A DNA stretch of 64,000 nt from Hydractinia symbiolongicarpus (taxonomy: Eukaryota > Cnidaria > Hydrozoa > Anthoathecata > Hydractiniidae): assembly GCF_029227915.1 (NCBI RefSeq), contig NC_079877.1:34003851-34067850 (forward strand). The letters are read 5' to 3'. Shown here one piece after another: positions 63,885-64,000 of this stretch. The position numbers were made by a program, and so were the translations under genes. The number at the start of each line of letters is the position of its first letter. The stretch's first letter is position 1. The notes beneath the pieces are model-generated. The model saw only the letters and a list, made by a program, of their open reading frames with translations, had not been told where the DNA came from and did not search any database.

Positions 63885-64000
63885 GTCACATATTCGTACC
63901 AACATGTATTTAGCGATACTTTTCTGATGTTACTAGGTTGCATCGCTTATAACAGTGAAACGATGGACAGTGGGACTTAATTGAACTGATTTTGGACTTT
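63885..64000 (+). repeat. Partial monomer at the window edge
   Basis: First 116 bp of a monomer (GTCACATATTCGTACC to TTTTGGACTTT). The array continues beyond the window. Confidence 0.95.

Larger units (their letters stand above)
1..64000. repeat. Satellite DNA array, ~373-bp monomer, ~174 head-to-tail units
   Basis: Every part of the window aligns to one monomer. Phase starts fall at 1, 374, 747, 1120, 1493, 1866 and so on to 63885, almost always 371-374 bp apart. All units have the same orientation; I found no inverted unit and no non-satellite interruption. The conserved monomer skeleton in order is: GGTTGCG phase site, TACCAACATGTATTTAGC, GGTTGCATCGC, CGATTGACTGTGGGACTTAA, CCTTATAAATGTGATAAATG, ACAATTGGACT, AACATTCTTCTTAATTTGA, ATGATTGCTGGAACTCAGCG, GCGCTGTGGGAGCGC, TATATAAAAATTTAGATAAA, CTGTGGGACCAAGCCTAGC, AGCGCGCGCTGA, ATAGAGACAGTTTC, and ATGAAATACATTTCAT. 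Arrays of this size with HORs are known from eukaryotic heterochromatin and centromeres. The family is not one I recognise, and a centromeric role is only an inference. Confidence 0.98.
60535..64000 (+). repeat. Diverged, low-order mosaic end of the array
   Basis: Ten starts (60535, 60908, 61282, 61653, 62026, 62397, 62771, 63142, 63513, 63885) with lengths of 371-374 bp, each combining features of several classes. Only the 1,489-bp repeat gives long-range order. Variants rare elsewhere concentrate here: AACAGTGACACGATGG (63211, 63582), GAAACAATTGGACTTCAATAAATAAC, GTTAGCGCTCAGTG (62308), ACTGTAGGACC (62285). The last unit is cut by the window edge after 116 bp. Confidence 0.8.

Noticed and set aside
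1-64000. CRISPR array
   Set aside because: There are no short repeats with unique spacers; the repeated unit is ~373 bp with no unique sequence between copies, and no cas genes.
1-64000. rRNA, tRNA, histone cluster or rDNA spacer subrepeats
   Set aside because: No conserved rRNA or tRNA sequence or fold was seen in any monomer, and no transcribed unit interrupts the array. A spacer-subrepeat origin cannot be excluded but has no support here.
1-64000. Naming the organism or a known satellite family
   Set aside because: Monomer length and AT-richness suit many insects, other invertebrates and plants. I could not match the sequence to a family from memory; a search of satellite and repeat databases with the consensus would decide.

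Overview
This window is one uninterrupted tandem array of satellite DNA. From the first to the last base it consists of head-to-tail copies, all on the same strand, of an AT-rich monomer of about 373 bp. I counted 173 complete junction-to-junction units plus a 116-bp partial unit at the right edge, using as phase anchor the G that follows 'ggttgc' (start of GTCACAT, GTTACAT, GTGACAT, GTCACCT or GACACAT). I see no protein-coding gene, RNA gene, transposon, CRISPR array or unique spacer. The few small open frames lie inside monomers on the minus strand and recur only because those monomers were copied. A homogeneous array longer than 64 kb with higher-order repeats (HORs) points to a eukaryotic heterochromatic, centromeric or pericentromeric region assembled from long reads. 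Species and family cannot be named from sequence alone; I do not recognise the monomer.

Each typical monomer contains a short GC-rich hairpin (GCGCT-GTGGK-AGCGC), a TATATAAAA or TATTTAAAA box, a CpG-dense GCGCGCGC-like core in an otherwise AT-rich setting, a 16-bp dyad (ATGAAAT-AC-ATTTCAT), and three copies of a CTGTGGG word. Most units are 371-374 bp. A tagged lineage is 378-379 bp because of a 6-bp microduplication. A few are rearranged (133, 309, 325, 330 and 399 bp).

Layout. 1-3730: two tandem copies of a 5-monomer unit. 3731-14551: one pass through a 29-monomer order (10,821 bp). From 14552 the same order starts again, but the second pass is altered. It holds a dimer patch (16.1-17.3 kb), another copy of the 5-mer (17.9-19.8 kb), a shrinking 7-, 6- and 4-monomer series (20.2-28.4 kb), and a 6-mer block matching 6.7-9.0 kb (28.4-30.6 kb). 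30607-39185 and 39186-47764: a 23-monomer, 8,579-bp tandem duplication whose shared core (about 8.27 kb) shows only a handful of base differences. 47.4-53.4 kb: a third pass through the monomer 11-25 order. 51.9-59.9 kb: a duplicated segment with truncated monomers and an internal two-monomer deletion in the first copy. 60-64 kb: more diverged, mosaic monomers, possibly nearer an array edge.

The window is therefore mainly a record of unequal exchange and conversion-like patching. Several breakpoints and their relative order can be read directly. All comparisons were by eye; identities and counts are not computed alignments.
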